64,000 nt of DNA from Salminus brasiliensis. Lineage: Eukaryota; Chordata; Actinopteri; Characiformes; Bryconidae. This document shows, in pieces, positions 12,474 through 24,130 of the stretch. How positions within the stretch are numbered: position 1 is the first letter of the stretch; each line of letters starts with the position of its first letter. Location of the stretch: contig NC_132881.1 in NCBI RefSeq assembly GCF_030463535.1, positions 42,906,344 through 42,970,343 on the forward strand. Reading direction: 5' to 3'. The notes under the pieces are model-generated. The model was not told the origin of the DNA, did not search any database, and saw only the letters and a program-made list of their open reading frames with translations. A program made the position numbers and the translations under genes.

Positions 12474-15400
12474 CTAGAAAGAGAGACAGACAGGTCAGAC
12501 CTTCAGAGTCACTACACTAAACCGAACTTCTAGTTGGGGTCGTGCTATGAGCGCATCTAGGCAGTATACCGCTGTATTTGTAAATGTCTTTAAATGGTAG
12601 AAGTGAGATATCTCCAATCAAAAGGATTGGTTTGGAATTGACACTCTTGACGCTATAAGAAATGAGGAGATCTTTGACTGGTCTAATATGACTTTTATTC
12701 AGCTGAGACGTGATCTCAGTTTCACCAATAAGTGATTAAGCAGCCTGTGAGACATTACTTTGATCAGAGGGAGGAAACCCAAGGGTGTTTTTTCTCACTC
12801 TTAGGAATCTCACATTGGTCTCATACAGGATATTTCTTACTTCTGGGATGATAAACAGTGAAACATGCCAAAAATGGAGATGCAAGGTTAGAAATATGTG
12901 CTGTATATATTATTAGTGCTGCTCAAATACATTTTTAATGCTTTAGTAAAAAAGCTTGCCATGGTTGGGAACCTGAGTGTTTCAGTCTGTTCACTATTCA
13001 TGGCTTTTACTACGCTAATTTTGCTAAAAACTCATTCACACTCATGAGACATTTATCGCTAAGAATTCGTACAACAGTACTACATGACTGACACATTACG
13101 TAGTGCACTATTTCTGTGAAAGCAAGCATTTCACAACACATCAGGTGACTTCCAGTACTCTGCTACATTAGCTTTACAGTTGCCAGACAAAACTAACAGG
13201 CTAAACGTCACCAAAAAACAGACCTTTTTTGGCCAATCAAATTTGCTTGAGTAAAGGGACAATAGTCTAAATTTAAGGTTCCTGTATGAGACCAATGTGA
13301 GATTCCTAAGAGTGAGAAAAAAACACCCTTGGGTTTCCTCCCTCTGATCAAAATAATGTCTCACAGGTGGCTTAATCACTTATTGGTGAAACGGAGATCA
13401 CGTCAGTCTCAGCTGAATCAAATTCATATAAGACCAGTCAAAGATCTCCTCATTTCTTATAGCGTCAAGAGTGTAAATTCCAAACCATATTTTGATTGGA
13501 GATTCCCTTTTTTTAAATAGTCTAAATGTAATGTTTCATGTTTAAACTCCTTTAAGGGTGTAAACTACAGGTCCTGACATTGTGTGTATTGTGATTCAGT
13601 GTCTTATATGTTTTGCTTTGGACTCAAATGTTTTTTTTACCCTTTGTAGAAAGCAGTAGGCCCTTCTTTAGTCATCATGGTCCAGGCACAGTTGATGGCG
13701 CTCTTGTACTGGCCAGGAGGAGAGTTCATGTAGCGCGTCTTCACCACGTCCACAGGAGAGGCTATCACTGTGGTGATGAAGCCGGCGCCGAACGCAGAGA
13801 CGAAATGGCATGGCAGGTTATCTGAGGAACAGCAGTGAATAGGAAGGCGTGAGGTCGCTGTGAGTGTCTGCAGTCTGACAGACAGGCTCGTGCAACACGT
13901 TTCTGTGCCCTTTTGTATAGACCCGTAAAAACAATTAGAACAGCCAGAGTCGGATTTCCACATGTCGTCTTGCAGCCCCTAACAGGTTGAGCAATAGTGT
14001 GATCAGAACCTGATTACAGAGGTTACTCTGTCAGCTGTTTCCCAGTTTCCTCACACCTTTGCCCCTGTAGTCAGCAAAGCCTGGCGCACACACACACACA
14101 CACTCAGGAGAAGAGTGCTGAGTAATTGTACCTTTGATCACAAAACTCCAGTTCTTAGAAAACATACCTTCTGCTCCAGCAGCTTGTCAGAGCAACGTTA
14201 CAGTGCTTCCTCCTGAGATCATTCACAGCCCTGTATTCAGTCCTTTTTAGTGGGGATTTACAATTATTAACTGATGTTATTATTAACTATTATTATCTGC
14301 TAAAATTGTTAAAGAAATAAATTTCCAATAATGTTAAGAGTTACAGGTATGATCAATGTTCGAGTTAGTACCAAAGGTTAGGGTTAGGACCAAAGTTAGG
14401 GTTACATTTAGGACCATGTTTAGGGTCACAATTATGACCAAGGTTGAATTTAGGGTTAGGACCAAGGTTGAATTTAGGGTTAGGACCAAAGTTATGGTTT
14501 TGGTTATGGCCAAGGTTAGGTTTAGGGTTAGAACCAAGGTAAAAAGCAAAGTAAGGGTTATGATTATGACTAAGGTTAGGTTTAGGACCAAAGGTAAAGT
14601 TTAGGGTTAGGACCAATGTTAGGGTTATGGTTATGACTTGGGTTAGTTTTAGGGTTAGGATCAAGGTTAGAGTTACATTTAGGATCAAAGTTAGGGTTAC
14701 AGTAATAACCAAGGTTAGGTTTAGGGTTAGGACCAAAGTTAGGGTTACGGTAATAACCAAGGTTAGGTTTAGGGTTAGGACAAAGGTTAGGGTTATAATT
14801 ATGACTAAGGTTAGTTTTAGGGTTATGATTATAACTAAGGTTAGTTTTAGGGTTAGGATCAAGGTTATGTTTAGGATCAAAGTTAGGGTTACAGTAATAA
14901 CCAAGGTTAGGTTTAGGGTTAAGACCAAGGTTAAGGTTAGGAATAAAGTTAGGGTTACGGTTATGACCAAGGTTACTGCAGAAAATCCTTTTTGGCACTG
15001 TAATAATGTAACTACATCTTACTGTAGACCAGTGGATGAAGCAAAGTTAGAAAAATAATGACTATTTGAATTGAAATAGTAATATAAATATTTTTATTTA
15101 AGTCAATGTTCTACCTTGTAAATGCTTTAAAATACTCTAGAAGACAATGTTTCTTTATACTGATCCCCCTTAAATGTCTGGACTTCAACCTGATCATTCT
15201 ATCACACAGTCACTCTATTATAATCTACAGTATTGTTACAGCACCAGTTACAAAGCTTTGGTTGTATTCTGCACACAGGGGCATGTCTGCTGTCATTAAT
15301 ACTCTGTTATCAGGAGGCAATAAAAGACAGTAATTCTGGCCTGTGCTCTGTATTGGAAAAATCCTGAGTTAACACTTCTTATCAGCGGTCAGACCTCTAC

Positions 15401-18400
15401 AGTGGGGGTGTGTGTGTGGGCTTGACCAATCAGCGTTAGAGTTAAGCTGATTCCATTGCTGGATTTTGCCCCATTAAACTGGTCTAGACTGGAATTCATC
15501 CTTTGTGCTGTCTTTGTTGGTGCTAATCCAAGATCAAGTGAGCTTTAAACACTTGCTAAAAATGCTAGTGTTGCTAATGGTCCCTGATTGGTCCCCACTG
15601 CTTGCTTTTGATGTTATCCATGAAAAATTCTCACAAACCTGACAACAGCTTATGCCTGAGAATGGCTTCTTTGATGAGGTCGTATGAGACCAACTCTGTG
15701 CAGTTGACGAGGGCATTCCTTGTGATGTTGGGTAGCGTTCCTGAAAGACAGTTCATTTAAGTTACACTTGGATAGAAAATGAGCTAAAACACACTGTAAC
15801 AGCAGCTGTTTCATGCAATATTTCCAATCATATAAATGGGATCAGAAAGACGCATCCTAAAGGTCCTTTGGTTCTACAGAACCACAGGTAACATACCTTT
15901 CCACAGCCCCCGGAGACCCTCCTGGTGGAAGATCTGTCTGTACGCCTGCATGGTGCCATTGTAGCGCCGGGCCACTCCCTGCAGGTTCATCTGGGCCTGG
16001 AAGCGCACCTTCACTACGTCTGTGGGCTGCGCCATGGAAACAGCCATGGCCCCCGTGGTGCACCCAGCCAGGATCCGGATACCTACATTAGGGTCTGAAG
16101 AAAAGAAATAGATGTGTACAGAAATGTGGCTCAGAAATATGAATGTTTAATTAACTATATGTGTATATGTTTTAAAGCATGCTCCTTATCATAATTACTG
16201 ATACACTGGTACACTGATATGTCGAGGGGTAATAGTAATAATATTTAATATTCATCCAATTAAAAAAGAAATAATCGAACATAATTAAATTTATTAAATC
16301 ATATTTTAGAAGCTAATGATGGTAAATATAATCAAATTGTTATCGTGTCAGAAATAAACATTCTTCATTGGGACTCTGGGAATAGAAAATCTGTACAAAG
16401 ATATGTACATCATCCCTGTCACACAAAAACCTTGTACCTCCAAAATAACTTTACAGGTGAACGAAACATACTTTTACAGTCTTTTAGTGGAAGCCAATGT
16501 AAACATATTTTTACAAATTCAATTTGGTAAATTTTGGTTCATTTATCATGAATTTGTGATACAATGTAAAGAACAACTGCCAGATTCACATTATGTCAAA
16601 AATGGAGATGCAAGGTTGTTGCATGGCAGCAGCAATATTGACATAGTTCTTAAATTTCTGCACGTTTTTGTGTTTTTCAGCACTAACACACCTGACCCGG
16701 CACAGGAGGACTTGGTGTTAATTTCCTAATGACCAAACTCACAAAAATGTAGAGAGTGATGTCCTAAGAACTGACTTTGGGACCCCTTTGGTAAATACCT
16801 GAATAAACGGTCTAGTACTGTAGAAGAAATCTTAGGCAAGCTGTTTGAACCATTTATCTGGACAATAAGTGTGTTTTTGCCTTTAGAAATAATGAACGAA
16901 TATTAAGGCAGTAAAATATCAAGAATTAATCGTTTGTCTTTTAGTTCCAGATTTCTCCAGAACCCCTTGGCAGAAGTCTGTTCAGTCCCACCAGCACATT
17001 CAGTCTAACTAATTAAAGCACTAATTAGGCAAACCAGATACTGGTTGATACTGTAGCTACAAATAGCACTGGGCTTCTTCAAGGAGAGATTTAGAAATGG
17101 TTAAACGATTACATTGATACATAAAATTATTGAATTATTTTTTTTTATATTAAATGTATTTATTCTAATATTAGTGCTTTATTTGCAAATTAGTTTTCTG
17201 AGGTGTCTGAAGCCCTGTCTGGATATGGTTTACATGAGGGGGTGGGGTACGGTAATTATTACCAGTACCAGTACCAGTACCAGAGTTTCTTAGTGATTTT
17301 AGTCCCATGGATGAGAGCGTCCACAGAGCGTTCCCTGTCGTCCAAACCCGGTAAAACTAACCCTAGTTTAGGATTTTCTTTACTTTCCCAACAAGCAAAG
17401 GACAGCAAAAGGAAAGATCTGTGGCTTTAAGCCAGCCAGGGATGAAAAAATTGAACTATGGGACCCGGATGGTTAATACGTGGACATCTGTGGTAAACAC
17501 TTAATCGTGGGTCAGTTAGCTAATGACACTAAAGTCAACGGTTATAATTGTTATAATGAATGTTGATGCTGCACTGAACCAGCAATAACCAGCTGGAACA
17601 CAGTGAAAAATCCAAGGAAATCCCAGTTTAGTGCTAGCTAAGAGCTAGTTCGCCAGCACTGGCTGCAGCCCACTGGATTTCCTCCTGATTTGTCGAAACA
17701 TAGGTGCCAAAAACTATAGGCAATCGATTCATCATTGATTAAAGGAATCAATACATGTAATTGTTCAGTACAACATACTGGGTAGGGTCATGGCATGATT
17801 GTTCGTCTGGCCGGCCGTAGGGTTCGGACTCCTAATACCTATAAATCAGCAGGGATGCTTATTATATTCAACTAAATCTGCAAGATCTGGAAATTTGCAT
17901 TTACCTCCAGTTAAATTAGAGCGGCTATCAAATGCAGAAGACCAACCAAGATACTCCTGAGAGGCGCGACACTGCTTGTAGCTTTAGGCAAGTCATTATG
18001 TAGCGTTGCCTATAGCCTACATACGTGTTATAAACATGTAGCTGATCAGCATGTAAATGAAGTAGCCACTCCCATCTCAGTTATTTATGCTGAGATTTCT
18101 TATCCCGTGTGAATGAGTCATAAATTTCACAGACGTCCTGTAGTAAGTACTCCACCTCCAAACTGCACAGTTTGTACGGTACTGTCTATGTGACCGTATG
18201 CAGTACCGTACAACCCCGAAGGCCTCAGCACTCTGTCAGCACTTACTGTCTTTTCCTCCTGTGTAGAAGCTCTTAACGTTGTCGTAGAGGCCGATTCGTA
18301 TGGAGGCGAAGGCCATCTGTCTCTGCAGGCCAGCCACCAGGCCATTATAGAGCGAGCGTGGCCCCTCTGTCCGCACCATGGTGCTGATGGTCCCAAACAC

Positions 18401-19165
18401 ACCCCGGTAGCGGATGCCCTTGGCAGCCTCCACCGCCTTCTCCCCCTGGATCTAAACACAACGCAGAAACACACACAGATCAGAGCGGGCCTGGTGGAGA
18501 CTGCACATACACAGTCTCACCTAACTTACAGCCTGTACCCACTGCTGACACAAATGTGCAAATGCACACACACACACAGCTTGTCTAGTCCCTGTAGAGA
18601 AGTATTGCCAATAGAATAGGACTCTCTGGAGCAGATAAACATAAATCTATTGCCTCTGTGCCTGGAGGGCTGGAGGAGTTAAAGCCCCCCAGCATTGAGC
18701 TGTGGAGCAGTGGATCTGTGTTCTCAGGAATGATGGTGGTTGCTGCTCCATTTAGTACTTTTGGTATGTGTTGGGGGGTTGGGGGTTCCAATCGCTAGTA
18801 GAAAGCCTGCTTACACTCTTTTTAATACCTCTGATTTCAGGAGAAACCATAAATATGCAGGTGTCCCAATACTTTTGTCCATATAATTTTGTGAGTATCA
18901 TCTTAAGAGGCTGGGCAGTGTGGAGTTTGGGAGAAAGCATGTTTAGATCTCGGGGAAGTTCTCAGGAGATGTAAAGAGTCTCAGTGGAATTAATGGAACT
19001 AGGTAAAGGCAGAGGTGGACTGCAGAGACGTGTGTGTACCTGTAGCCGGACTTTGGCGGTGTCCAGAGGGAAGGTGACCAGGTCGGCGATGCAGGCAGCC
19101 GTTCCTGCACTCAGCACTTTCACTCCCAGAGGAGGAGGAACTTCAGACGGCTTCAGGCCCACCAT
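12359..19165 (-). CDS. ucp1: Mitochondrial uncoupling protein 1, complete coding region, 6 coding exons
   Basis: In transcript order the exons are 19165-19040, 18451-18247, 16094-15897, 15740-15639, 13821-13641 and 12473-12359. They total 927 bp and encode 308 aa, the usual UCP length, with the six-exon pattern of vertebrate UCP genes. UCP1 is an inner-membrane carrier that, when activated by fatty acids, dissipates the proton gradient and is inhibited by purine nucleotides. All three carrier signatures are present: [22 protein letters not shown] and [11 protein letters not shown]. The matching second halves are [18 protein letters not shown] and EGPTAFYKG. The matrix-cavity arginines tied to nucleotide binding are conserved ([17 protein letters not shown]). 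The second loop reads QMNLQG where mammals have the histidine pair. The elmod2/tbc1d9 neighbourhood supports ucp1 over ucp2 or ucp3. Confidence 0.94.
12610..13506. repeat. Long inverted repeat in ucp1 intron 5
   Basis: The left arm at about 12610-12836 and the right arm at about 13275-13506 are reverse complements, with roughly nine in ten positions matching by eye, separated by about 440 bp. Shared landmarks are gacgctataagaaatgagga, caccaataagtgattaagc, gatcagagggaggaaaccca and gtctcatacagga. The form fits a fold-back DNA transposon. No transposase is visible. Confidence 0.85.
13641..13821 (-). CDS. ucp1: ucp1 coding exon 5
   Basis: It is 181 bp long, again the family's usual size. It encodes [24 protein letters not shown] and the segment ending EGPTAFYK. 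The acceptor is gttcctcag and the donor gtaaaa. Confidence 0.94.
14340..14980 (+). repeat. Telomere-like degenerate minisatellite in ucp1 intron 4
   Basis: About 640 bp is built from TTAGGG/GGTTAG words interspersed with gaccaa, ggataca and taataaccaagg segments, for example ggtttagggttaggaccaa. Higher-order units of roughly 24-60 bp recur. Long frames on both strands come from this low complexity and are not genes. Confidence 0.9.
15639..15740 (-). CDS. ucp1: ucp1 coding exon 4
   Basis: It is 102 bp long, the family's usual size for this exon. It encodes [20 protein letters not shown] and the rest of transmembrane segment 4. The acceptor is tctttcag and the donor gtttgt. Confidence 0.94.
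15897..16094 (-). CDS. ucp1: ucp1 coding exon 3
   Basis: It encodes residues 111-176 with [13 protein letters not shown] and EGLRGLWK. The segment [11 protein letters not shown] replaces the mammalian loop that carries two histidines. The acceptor is tcttcag and the donor gtatgt. Confidence 0.94.
16095..18246. other. ucp1: ucp1 intron 2
   Basis: It is non-coding. It contains a short dispersed-repeat piece near 16420-16640 (gtacctccaaaataacttt... catgaatttgtg) and a short (CCAGTA)n run near 17261-17285. I recognise nothing else. Confidence 0.6.
18247..18451 (-). CDS. ucp1: ucp1 coding exon 2
   Basis: It encodes residues 43-110 ([46 protein letters not shown]). The acceptor is gtgtttag and the donor gtaagt. 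Confidence 0.93.
18547..18910 (-). mobile_element. Non-autonomous Tc1/mariner-like element, copy 1, in ucp1 intron 1
   Basis: Read on the minus strand it begins with the terminus attatatggacaaaagtattg and contains cctattctattggcaatactt near its other end. Copies at 23.3, 41.4 and 45.2 kb share these landmarks. It has no coding capacity. Confidence 0.7.
19040..19165 (-). CDS. ucp1: ucp1 coding exon 1
   Basis: It encodes residues 1-42 ([12 protein letters not shown] through DTAKVRLQ) with the first carrier signature. The ATG complement is at 19163-19165. The donor is gtacacacac. Confidence 0.92.
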
Positions 19166-19544
19166 GATTGCACCTACACACACAGACACACACACATACA
19201 CAGGACTTAATAACTACTGCATACTTACACACAAAACAGCTCTGTGCACTGTGCACAGATACACATACAGAGCGATGAGCTCCAGACCCCTGCACTCTCA
19301 CAGCTGTCCCCTCTGACATGGGTTAGAAACTACTGCATTCTCATACTCACAGATGTTGAGGAGGTTATAACTGTTAACCAGTAAGAACCCGTCTTAGTCC
19401 ATATATGTCATATTTCTCATTATGACACTTTTGTAGGAATATTATGCAATTATTCAAGTTGTTTTTTTTAAGATTCTTACTCCTTTTTTATGGATTTTTA
19501 TGTAAAGAGTTTTTTTTACAGGACTCAAAGAAGCTCAGCAGTCT

Positions 19545-19760
19545 AATATGCTGCCACTATAGCCCAGGGGTCATGAGTTCGGATCCCAAGCCATGTCGCT
19601 TTGCCATCAGCAGTCGACTGAGACTGCGAGATTGGTGCAGTGGAGCTGAGTTCAGTGGCAGTTCGAAAACAGCCAGTATCGAGACGTTTAAGTCCTTACC
19701 CTTCTGGTGTTGGGAGCATTGCTCGTGCTAAGGGGAGCTACGGATGGGAGGGTTATATTT
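19545..19760 (+). repeat. SINE-like repeat, sense copy of the 40.2-kb family
   Basis: The Pol III-type B box gagttcggatccc (near 19575) is followed by aagccatgtcgctttgccatcagcagtcg. This is the reverse complement of the core seen at 40.2 and 50.3 kb. It ends in a TTTA-rich tail. Confidence 0.6.
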
Positions 19761-21019
19761 ATTTTTATTTATTTATTTATTTATTTATTTTTTTCTTCAG
19801 TTTAAGAGTTTTGTACTGGAAGCAAGTGGTTCTATATCCAACCATACAACTGAAATCACTAAATCACAGGATGCCTAAATGGTTATTTGCCTAGTTAAGA
19901 GTTCTTCACACTGATGAAAAAGAAGGTTTTATACAGAACCTTTTAAAAGAGTTCCACTATAGCTATAGTACTATACCGTTTTGGCCTAGAATGTCGTTTT
20001 CATGAGAGTTTAGCTTGGTTTGAAGCATAATTGCAGATCATTTGACTTGAAATAAGCATAGATTTTGTCCATTAAAATAAGACAAGAACACCACATAAAC
20101 ATTACTTACAAATACAGTACGTATAGATGTCTAGAAGGTCTAACGGTCTTTTCTTCTTACATCATTCTCAATCTTTGCCATTTTTCACTTTTTTGGCATA
20201 ATATAAAGAACGGTTGTTCTTTTAACCATGAATTTGTCAGTATTTTATGATGAATGGACCAATAGAAATGATCCAAAATGACTTACAGTGATGTCCACTA
20301 TAAAAAAAAGTGGTTCTTCTGTGGCATCATGCATGTACTAAGGATTTTTAGTAGATCGACTGCTCCTGCAAAACAGTCTAAGACTAAGCTCAATCCATGT
20401 CTGAAAAACTGAGCCATAGTTTGTTATGTTGATCTGGAGAAAGTGGAGAAAATGACTTACTTTTTTCCAGTGGAGAAATAATCCCTTTGGATGAAGGTGG
20501 TTAAATGGTCAGCCTGAGCTGTCTGGAATCAGTCCTGATCAAGAGAGATGCTTTCTGTCTCTCTTTATTTATATATGATTTTGCAGACACAGAGAGGCGT
20601 TTCTTTGCGACCACAGTCGAACTCAAAGTCCACCCACAAACACACAGTCAATGTCCACTTCACCGCCCGCTCAGATAAACAAACATATCAACAGATAAAA
20701 TAATCTTTCTGCAGACTGTAAGACCTTACGTTACGTACTGTGAGTCTTCAGCTTTTCAGCATACGAATCTAACGGACCAGAAGATCAGTGCACTCTGAAG
20801 AACAGTGCTCTACTTCACTGAAGTGTCGACTGTAAAGGAAAAACAGATTTTTGTTAAAACATAACTTTTCACTGCGTGTTAGACAGGCAATAGACTTTGA
20901 GTTCACGTCCTACCAAACTGCCCCTTAGAGCACTTTCCACTGTCAGATCCACAGATCCTGCGAGAATCCAGACGTGTTATGATACAGTTCATTTCTGTCC
21001 TGTGTGTGCAGGTGTAGGA

Positions 21020-22440
21020 TCTGGTTCCAAGGGACCAATTCTAAGGTATATGGACTGGTACAGGGTCTGGGGAGCAGGTTTGTGGATTGGTGCAGGGTAT
21101 AAGGAACAGACTCTAAGGGAGAATGATTGGTGCAGGTCTGGGGAACCGAGTCTAACGTATTTAGAAGGTATATGGATTGGTGCAGGGTCTAATGAACCAG
21201 CTCTAAGGTACATGGATTGGTGCAGGTCTGGGGAACAGACTCTAAGGGACATTGACTAGTGCAGGGTCTGGGAAGCTGGTTTGTGGATTGGTGCTGGGTA
21301 TAAGGAACAGACTCTAAAGTATATGGATTGGTGCAAGCTCTGGGGAACAGACTCTAAGGGACAATGATTGGTGCAGGTCTGGGGAACCGAGTCTAACATA
21401 TATAGAAGGTATATGGATTGGTGCAGGGTCTAGAGAACCAGCTATAAGGGACATTGATTGGTGCAGGTCTGGGGAACCAAGTCTAATGTATATAGAAGGT
21501 ATATGAATGGGTGCAGGGTCTAGAGAACCAGCTATAAGGTATATGGATTGGTGCAGGTCTAGAAACAGACTCTAAGGGACATTGATTGGTGCAGGTCTGG
21601 GGAACAGACTCTAAGGGACATTGATTGGTGCAGGTCTAGGGAACAGACTCTAAGGGACATTGATTGGTGCAGGTCTAGGTAACAGACTCTAAGGGACATT
21701 GATTGGTGCAGGTCTAGGGAACAGACTCTAAGGGACATTGATTGGTGCAGGTCTAGGTAACAGACTCTAAGGGACATTGATTGGTGCAGGTCTAGGTAAC
21801 AGACTCTAAGGGACATTGATTGGTGCAGGTCTGGAGAAAAGACTCTAAGGGACATTGATTGGTGCAGGTCTAGGGAACAGACTCTAAGGGACATTGATTG
21901 GTGCAGGTCTGGGGAACAGACTCTAAGGGACATTGAGTGGTGCAAGTCTGGGAAACAGACTAAGGTATATGGATTGGTGCAGGGTCTGGGGAACAGACTC
22001 TAAGGGACATTGGTGCAGGTCTGGGGAACAGACTCTAAGGGACATTGGTGCAGGTCTGGGGAACAGACTCTAAGGGACATTGGTGCAGGTCTGGGGAACA
22101 GACTCTAAGGGACATTGATTGGTGCAGGTCTGGGGAACAGACTGTAAGGTATATAGATTGGTGCAGGGTCTAGAGAAACAGCTCTAAGGTATATTGAAAT
22201 GTGTAGGGTTTGAGGAACAGACTTTAAGGTATTTGGGTTGGTGCAGGACCTGGGAAACAGGTATGAGGATTGGTGCAGGGTTTGTGGATCAGACTCTGAG
22301 GTTTAAAGAAGGTGTATAGATTAGTGGAGGGTCTAGAGAACCACTCTGAAGTACGTATGTGTATTGGTGTAGAGAACTGGCTCTAGAAAACATAAATTGG
22401 TGTAAAGTCTGTGGAAACAACTCTAAGGCACATTCTGTGT
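21020..22440. repeat. 39-bp minisatellite upstream of ucp1
   Basis: The tandem unit is best preserved at 21545-21945, where gggacattgattggtgcagg plus tctaggGAACAGACTCTAA repeats with exact 39-bp spacing. Flanking units are longer or degenerate. The 39-bp length is 13 codons, so a minus-strand frame reads MSLRVCSxDLHQS repeatedly; I treat that as an artefact. Most units carry ATTGG, the complement of a CCAAT box. Confidence 0.93.
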
Positions 22441-23296
22441 CTCGTAAAACTAGTTTACCAAAACCTGGAACATTTGTGTTTTCTGTGTATTTGTGTAAAA
22501 AAAAAACAAATCAAATAATGCGTCGCAAATATCCTGAAGAACCGAACTGAATCAGATCCAACCGGATCGCTCTCTAGCCAGATACCTAAAACGCTTAGTC
22601 TTGAGGCTGTGCAAAGGTCAGGTTTTCTAGTCTTTCATCACATATCTCCTGCATATTCTTTAACTAAATGGGCCGTCACTGCTGACTGTTAATAACTTCC
22701 ACTTTATGACTCAGTTTAACCTGCGTCAGGGAGACAAGCTCCAATAGTTCAATGTGAGGGCATAGACATCAGGACAGGGGCTCGACCCACATCTCAGCCA
22801 ATCACAGCCCAGCTTTCAGGACAGGCACTCTGGGGCTGGGAACTGCGATTGGATGCCTTTGTGAACCATGTTTATGATATGTTATGAGTGCGTATTCACC
22901 TCTTAGGCATGTGAAAATGCCATAAGTGTTGTATTGAGGGGTGGGTTGGTGATGTCGCTGCTTTATCCTATTGAACACTTTTTTAATTCCACAGCCTATG
23001 GTTTGTTATTTTGTGATTATATGGAAAAATTTGGATTATAGTTATGAGTGAGGAATCTTTCAATTAAATCATTTTAAATCATTAAATCATATTCAACATT
23101 TTTCTTTTATTTAATGTTTGAATCTGAAGTATGTGTGGTTTGTGTGGTTTTATGTACAAAACAGTCCTGATTAATTCTTATGTGACCCTTATAACGTATG
23201 CAAATGAGCTGTGTTTTTATTTGTTGTATTGCGTCCCACTCCAAAAAGTTGCCCTGGATACAACACTTCTTATAACTTGATTTACAGTATGTACAC

Positions 23297-23815
23297 TACA
23301 TTGACAAAAGTATTGGGACACCTGCTCATTCATTATTTCTTCTAAAACCAAAGGTATTAAAAAGTTTATCCTGCTTTTGTTTGAGTGATTGTCTCTACTG
23401 CTCAGGGACGAATGTTTTCTGCTAGACTTTGGAGGAGCATTGCTGTGAGAATTTGATTGCATTCAGCGACACGAGAATTAGTGAACTCAGGATGCTGGTG
23501 GATCACCACCCCACCTCATCCCTAACTCCCCAACTCATCCCAAAAGACTAGTGGTTAACTGTGTTGTCTGGAATGATGGTTGGTGCTCCATCCAATACAT
23601 TTGGGATAAGTTGTGGATTAGGGGATGAGGTGGGATGATGATCATCCAACATCCTGACCTCACTAATGCTCTCACAGCAATGCATTAAAACATTAGAAAG
23701 CCTTTTTCCCTGGACAGTAGAGACAATTATTCCAACCAAAGCAGAATAAACTGTTTTTAATAACCATATGAGCAAGTGTCCCAATACTTTTGTCAATATA
23801 CTGTATCTTTTGTAG
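23297..23815. mobile_element. Palindromic (fold-back) Tc1/mariner-like element, copy 2
   Basis: Both ends read inward with the same terminus, attgacaaaagtattgggac. The halves at 23297-23555 and 23560-23815 are diverged reverse complements of each other, meeting near tggaatgatggttggtgctc. It resembles two head-to-head copies of the element at 41.4 kb. Confidence 0.75.
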
Positions 23816-23824
23816 ACGGTAACT

Positions 23825-24130
23825 GTTTAGAAACCTGTAGTTTGTAGCACCCCCTTGCTGATGCACAGTGTTGAGTCAGTGTTATCTGTTGATGGACAGT
23901 TTGTATTAGTAAATGTCCAGCCCTTCATCAATGGTCAGTTTTTGGCCACAGAGTCACTCTCGCTGGTACTTCTGGATGGTGGACCCACTCTCAACCTAGC
24001 ATTGACTCATACCAGCACCACACACTACAGTACAGTCAGTGTCACTCGGGTGCTGAAAACGGTCCACTTCTCACATAATATCTGGTCAACAGTGGTCAAC
24101 CTGTAGTCAGAATCTGATCAATGACAGATG
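23825..24130 (+). repeat. Dispersed repeat, copy A
   Basis: It is similar over about 300 bp to 24785-25085. Shared landmarks are gaaacctgtagtttgtagc, cagcccttcatcaatggtca, cagtcagtgtcactcgggtg and gatcaatgacagatga. A likely continuation past 24130 (aagtggccaatgggtgg) suggests a DNA transposon. Confidence 0.65.

Noticed and set aside
14365-14998. Minus-strand frame of 201 codons and related frames on both strands
   Set aside because: They arise from the TTAGGG-like minisatellite and lie inside ucp1 intron 4; the composition is low-complexity.
21559-21945. 128-codon minus-strand frame with a 13-residue repeat
   Set aside because: The 39-bp repeat unit is a multiple of three, so an open frame repeats automatically. 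There is no start context, domain or neighbouring coding sequence.
21020-22440. CRISPR-like array
   Set aside because: The units are directly tandem with no unique spacers, and the genome is a vertebrate's.
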